From NCBI GenBank assembly GCA_013330315.1, contig DUIO01000301.1, positions 1 to 8,670 of the forward strand: 8,670 nt of DNA, given 5' to 3'. The notes beneath the pieces are model-generated. The model saw only the letters and a list, made by a program, of their open reading frames with translations, was not told where the DNA came from and did not search any database. This DNA comes from Methanosarcina sp. Its GTDB lineage: Archaea > Halobacteriota > Methanosarcinia > Methanosarcinales > Methanosarcinaceae. This document shows, piece by piece, positions 6,118 to 8,670 of this stretch (position 1 is its first letter; the number at the start of each line of letters is the position of its first letter). The translations under genes and the position numbers were made by a program.

Positions 6118-6539
6118 CCCCATAACCTCCTGAGTTCGCCTACATCAACAGTACCATATTCTTCATTGATACGGTATGCAAGAGTCAATATGAAAGCGGT
6201 AGTAGCAAGTCCGATTACAATTGCAGTGAGCACGAGAGCTTGCACGAGCGGATCCACGAAGTCCATATATGGATTGGTTGTTATTGGCCCGACTATTCCA
6301 GCTGTAAGGTTATCGTTATAGATAAGGCCCTGATTAAGGCCTTCAACAGCCTGTTCGTGCTCCAGGATAGGTACAAGCGTACCTTCGGTAAAGACTCCAC
6401 CTGCAACTATGTAAAGGTTTATGGCGTGGGATATGATCCCGAAACCGATAATGACTTTCATCATATCCCTGCGGAAAATCAGGAAAGTTCCGATTCCAAA
6501 GAGCAGGGAAATGGTAAGTGCGAGAAGAGTGTTATTCAT
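6114..6539 (-). CDS. mrpC: Na+/H+ antiporter subunit MrpC (complex I NuoK-like)
   Basis: Small membrane subunit homologous to NuoK, 141 residues against about 113 in Bacillus-type MrpC. Three hydrophobic segments are seen (about 4-22, 28-48, 98-121). The hallmark FVDPLVQALVLTAIVIG is at 94-110 and the GFGIISHAINL segment at 32-42 is typical. The extra length lies in the loop between the second and third segments (about 55-93), which is hydrophilic, and in a short C-terminal tail. The ATG overlaps the mrpB stop as ATGA, with GGAGG at 6551-6547 spaced 7 nt. In complex I the equivalent subunit lies beside the antiporter-like subunits, and it probably does so here. Confidence 0.95.
   Translation of the reverse strand: MNNTLLALTISLLFGIGTFLIFRRDMMKVIIGFGIISHAINLYIVAGGVFTEGTLVPILEHEQAVEGLNQGLIYNDNLTAGIVGPITTNPYMDFVDPLVQALVLTAIVIGLATTAFILTLAYRINEEYGTVDVGELRRLWG
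6125..6130 (-). promoter_or_regulatory. mrpD ribosome binding site that decides the start (GGAGGT)
   Basis: GGAGGT lies within the end of mrpC. The spacing is 1 nt to ATG 6123 but 7 nt to ATG 6117, and the other genes of this operon use 5-8 nt. This places the mrpD start at 6117. Confidence 0.8.
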
Positions 6540-6982
6540 TTTCCACCCTCCGAAGCTTTGTCAGTTCCTACTTTAGTCGTGATAAACAGCAGTCCTCCGA
6601 CCACTACAAAGTACACACCAAGGTCAAAGAACATGGAAGAGACCAGTTCAATCTCACCAAGGTGAATGCCTCCCACTACTACAGGAATGAAATCAAAGGC
6701 ACTTCTGAAGTAGTTGTGGCCTGCAAACAACGGAGACCATGCTGTAATACTTGCAAACAGGAGCCCATAGCCAAACCATGTGTGCCAGTCAGGGTTCCAT
6801 ATTTTCTTGACATCATCCAATCCGTATGCCACGTAGATTAGTGCGATTCCGCAAGCAGCAAGCACACCACCAATGAAACCCCCGCCAGGCCTGTTTCCAC
6901 CGATCAATAAAAGGTCGATAGAGTACAGCATGTCCACCATCAGGCAGATCTTTGCAATCGTTTTGGTAATTACCGTGGTCAC
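6536..6982 (-). CDS. mrpB: Na+/H+ antiporter subunit MrpB (MnhB family), GTG start
   Basis: Mrp subunit of 148 residues with four predicted membrane segments. The MnhB signature GGNRPGGGFIGG is at 28-39, and FDLGVYFVVVG at 119-129 is the second family hallmark. It starts with GTG at 6982-6980, overlapping the mrpA stop as GTGA, and a strong GGAGGTGA at 6996-6989 precedes it. The common GHN of bacterial homologues is GGN here, so the His at the start of the signature is absent. The last eight residues are polar. Length and signature are typical, and the start is well supported because no other start fits the spacing. Confidence 0.95.
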   Translation of the reverse strand: MTTVITKTIAKICLMVDMLYSIDLLLIGGNRPGGGFIGGVLAACGIALIYVAYGLDDVKKIWNPDWHTWFGYGLLFASITAWSPLFAGHNYFRSAFDFIPVVVGGIHLGEIELVSSMFFDLGVYFVVVGGLLFITTKVGTDKASEGGK

Positions 6983-8670
6983 TCTTCTTCACCTCCCTCA
7001 GCTTTTCCCGCTCTGCTCAGGATCAGGTTATAGACACCAAGGGCTGCAAGGGACAGTACCGAAATTTCTCCTATGGTATCATACCCTCTGAAGTCCACGA
7101 CTATCACGTTGACAACATTAAGTCCACCTGTCATTTGCAGGCTTTTGTCCATGAAGTAGTGAGAGAAGGACTCAAACGGTGCCAGCATTCCGGCATTTGC
7201 ATTTACCATTAAGGCAAAAACTGCAAACGTAACCACTGCCGAAATCAGGAAATTGACCATAACCTTACCTGCGGGCATTGGTTCATTGAATTTCTGAGGG
7301 ATCTTAATGATTGCCAGGATGAAGATAATGGTTGACAGAGTTTCGACACAGACCTGTGTCATTGCAAGGTCAGGAGCCTTCAGATACATATACAGCAAAG
7401 AGACAAGGAAACCCAGAGCCGAAAGTGACAGGACTGCAGGCAGATATCTCGGGATTATAGTAGCACCAAGCGCTGCTACAATCATTAGGGCATAAAGCAC
7501 AATCTCATAAGGCTGTGAATTGAAATTCAGCCCTTCGGGGAAGATGCCTCCGAGACTTATACCCTGAGTGTACACCGGCCACAGGATCAGGAATATCATG
7601 AAAAGCATTGCTGCTTTAATGTACATCCCAATAGGTCCTGGCTGAGTAACTGCTCCGAATTTGGCAGCTATACCTTTTGCGTTGTTTACGGTTGCATCAT
7701 ACCAGTAGTTCACACTAACCCAGGGAAGCTTGGCATTGAAACTGTTCTGCCAGGCAGCAATTGAGTCATAGAACTTGTAAAGCACAATACCGATGGCAAA
7801 GGTTGCTATTGTCATCAGGAGCGGAGTGGTAATACCATGCCATAACTTTATATGCAACTGTTCGGCATGCGGGACAAGACCGCTGTAGGCAGGCTGAATC
7901 AGATAATCAACCGGGAACTTGGGATAAAGCCCGAAGAATATGATCAAACCTACAAGGAAAACTGCCGGAGCCAGCATAACCCAGGGAGCATCATGAATGT
8001 GGTGGGGGACATCATGGTCATGAGTTCTGTGCCCAAGGAAGATCCCATCTACCAGTTTGATGGAATACATAAGGGTGAAAACACCACCAGCCACTGCAAC
8101 AGCAGGGAAGACAATTGCCCAGGGGCCTCCGTAAGTTTCAGAGACAAGTTTTCCGATTTCAAGAGACGTTTCGTAGAACATTTCCTTGCTCAGGAAACCG
8201 TTAAGTGGGGGGACACCTGCCATTGAAGCTGCTGCAATCACTGCAACTATGAATGTTTTTGGCATTTCCTTACGCAAACCACCCAGCTTTCTTATGTCTC
8301 GAGTAGTCGCTTCGTGAGCTACAATACCTGCTACAAGGAAGAGGGTAGCTTTGAAGGTCGAGTGGTTTAGCAGGTGGAAGGTTGCTGCAGCAAATCCAAG
8401 CCCCGGGTGTTCCGCAGTGCTGTAACCATACATGGTCATCAGATAGGCAAGCTGGCTGATTGTTGAGTAAGCCAGGATAGCTTTGATATCAGTCTGCCTG
8501 AAAGCCAGGAAGCCTGCCATCACCATGGTAATCATACCGGTTCCCGAAACCAGAATCAACCATTCAGGGGTGCCCGAAAGGATGGGGTGCATTCTTGCAA
8601 CAAGATAGACACCAGCCTTGACCATTGTAGCCGAGTGCAGGAAAGCACTGACAGGGGTCGGAGCTTCCAT
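6979..8670 (-). CDS. mrpA: Na+/H+ antiporter subunit MrpA, C-terminal 563 residues (5' end outside window)
   Basis: Largest Mrp subunit: a NuoL-like proton channel fused to C-terminal domains equivalent to separate subunits of membrane-bound hydrogenases. The frame is open to the window edge. The Met at the edge belongs to the internal motif MEAPTPVSAFLHSATMVKAG, not to a start, so roughly 200-240 residues are missing. In fragment numbering, His12 and Lys18 of that motif, DIKAILAYSTISQLAY at 61-76, the HLLNHSTFKATLFLVAG segment at 99-115 (Lys107) and GVPPLNGFLSKE at 152-163 (Lys162) are the conserved intramembrane charges. Residues about 388-460 resemble the DUF4040/MbhD domain. About 465-555 resemble the MbhE domain, with DFRGYDTIGE at 526-535. 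The fused C-terminus separates MrpA from MrpD. A His-rich loop lies at 214-226. In M. acetivorans, MrpA is reported to matter during growth on acetate. Confidence 0.96.
   Translation of the reverse strand: MEAPTPVSAFLHSATMVKAGVYLVARMHPILSGTPEWLILVSGTGMITMVMAGFLAFRQTDIKAILAYSTISQLAYLMTMYGYSTAEHPGLGFAAATFHLLNHSTFKATLFLVAGIVAHEATTRDIRKLGGLRKEMPKTFIVAVIAAASMAGVPPLNGFLSKEMFYETSLEIGKLVSETYGGPWAIVFPAVAVAGGVFTLMYSIKLVDGIFLGHRTHDHDVPHHIHDAPWVMLAPAVFLVGLIIFFGLYPKFPVDYLIQPAYSGLVPHAEQLHIKLWHGITTPLLMTIATFAIGIVLYKFYDSIAAWQNSFNAKLPWVSVNYWYDATVNNAKGIAAKFGAVTQPGPIGMYIKAAMLFMIFLILWPVYTQGISLGGIFPEGLNFNSQPYEIVLYALMIVAALGATIIPRYLPAVLSLSALGFLVSLLYMYLKAPDLAMTQVCVETLSTIIFILAIIKIPQKFNEPMPAGKVMVNFLISAVVTFAVFALMVNANAGMLAPFESFSHYFMDKSLQMTGGLNVVNVIVVDFRGYDTIGEISVLSLAALGVYNLILSRAGKAEGGEEE
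6989..6996 (-). promoter_or_regulatory. mrpB ribosome binding site supporting a GTG start (GGAGGTGA)
   Basis: GGAGGTGA matches the archaeal anti-Shine-Dalgarno at eight positions and lies 6 nt from the GTG at 6982. It sits inside the last codons of mrpA, so it couples the two genes. Confidence 0.8.

Noticed and set aside
8668..8670. Met codon at the window edge as the start of mrpA
   Set aside because: It is the first residue of a conserved internal motif (MEAPTPVSAFLHSATMVKAG) of the NuoL-like channel. The gene continues beyond the window.

Overview
The window reads as chromosomal DNA of a methanogenic archaeon, most likely a Methanosarcina. The evidence is an archaeal (form III) RuBisCO, TATA-type promoter signals with AT- and U-rich spacers, GGAGGTGA-type ribosome binding sites, and a seven-gene mrp operon of the kind known from Methanosarcina acetivorans and relatives. 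The species was not determined. Every supportable gene lies on the minus strand, so transcription runs from high to low coordinates.

Layout along transcription: 8670-3433 is the mrpABCDEFG operon, encoding a multisubunit Na+/H+ antiporter. Its first gene is cut by the window edge, so the N-terminal part of MrpA and the operon promoter lie outside. All six gene junctions overlap by 1-4 nt once the mrpD start is moved to its third in-frame codon. Each gene from B to G has a good Shine-Dalgarno sequence inside the preceding gene. A hairpin plus U-rich tract at 3386-3351 closes the operon. The 3075-3432 spacer then holds that terminator, short direct repeats and a TATA box. The TATA box sits so close to the next ATG that a leaderless mRNA is predicted.

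3074-1116 is a lone hydantoinase/oxoprolinase (HyuA)-family protein of unknown substrate. It keeps both ASKHA phosphate-binding loops but has a family-atypical central insert that looks like a winged helix. The 756-1115 spacer follows. It contains a 152-nt stretch without a single C on the plus strand, which is pyrimidine- and U-rich in the minus-strand RNA, and then an AT-rich leader for rbcL. 755-1 is the N-terminal 251 codons of rbcL, which runs off the left edge.

Functionally, Mrp couples H+ and Na+ gradients in the membrane. RuBisCO III fixes CO2 onto ribulose-1,5-bisphosphate from nucleotide or sugar-phosphate metabolism. Nothing in the sequence ties the HyuA-like protein to either, and the three are separated by their own terminator and promoter signals. 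I see no mobile element, CRISPR array, tRNA or rRNA. I did not find a convincing new multigene system. The least explained items are the HyuA-like protein and the purine-only tract beside it.
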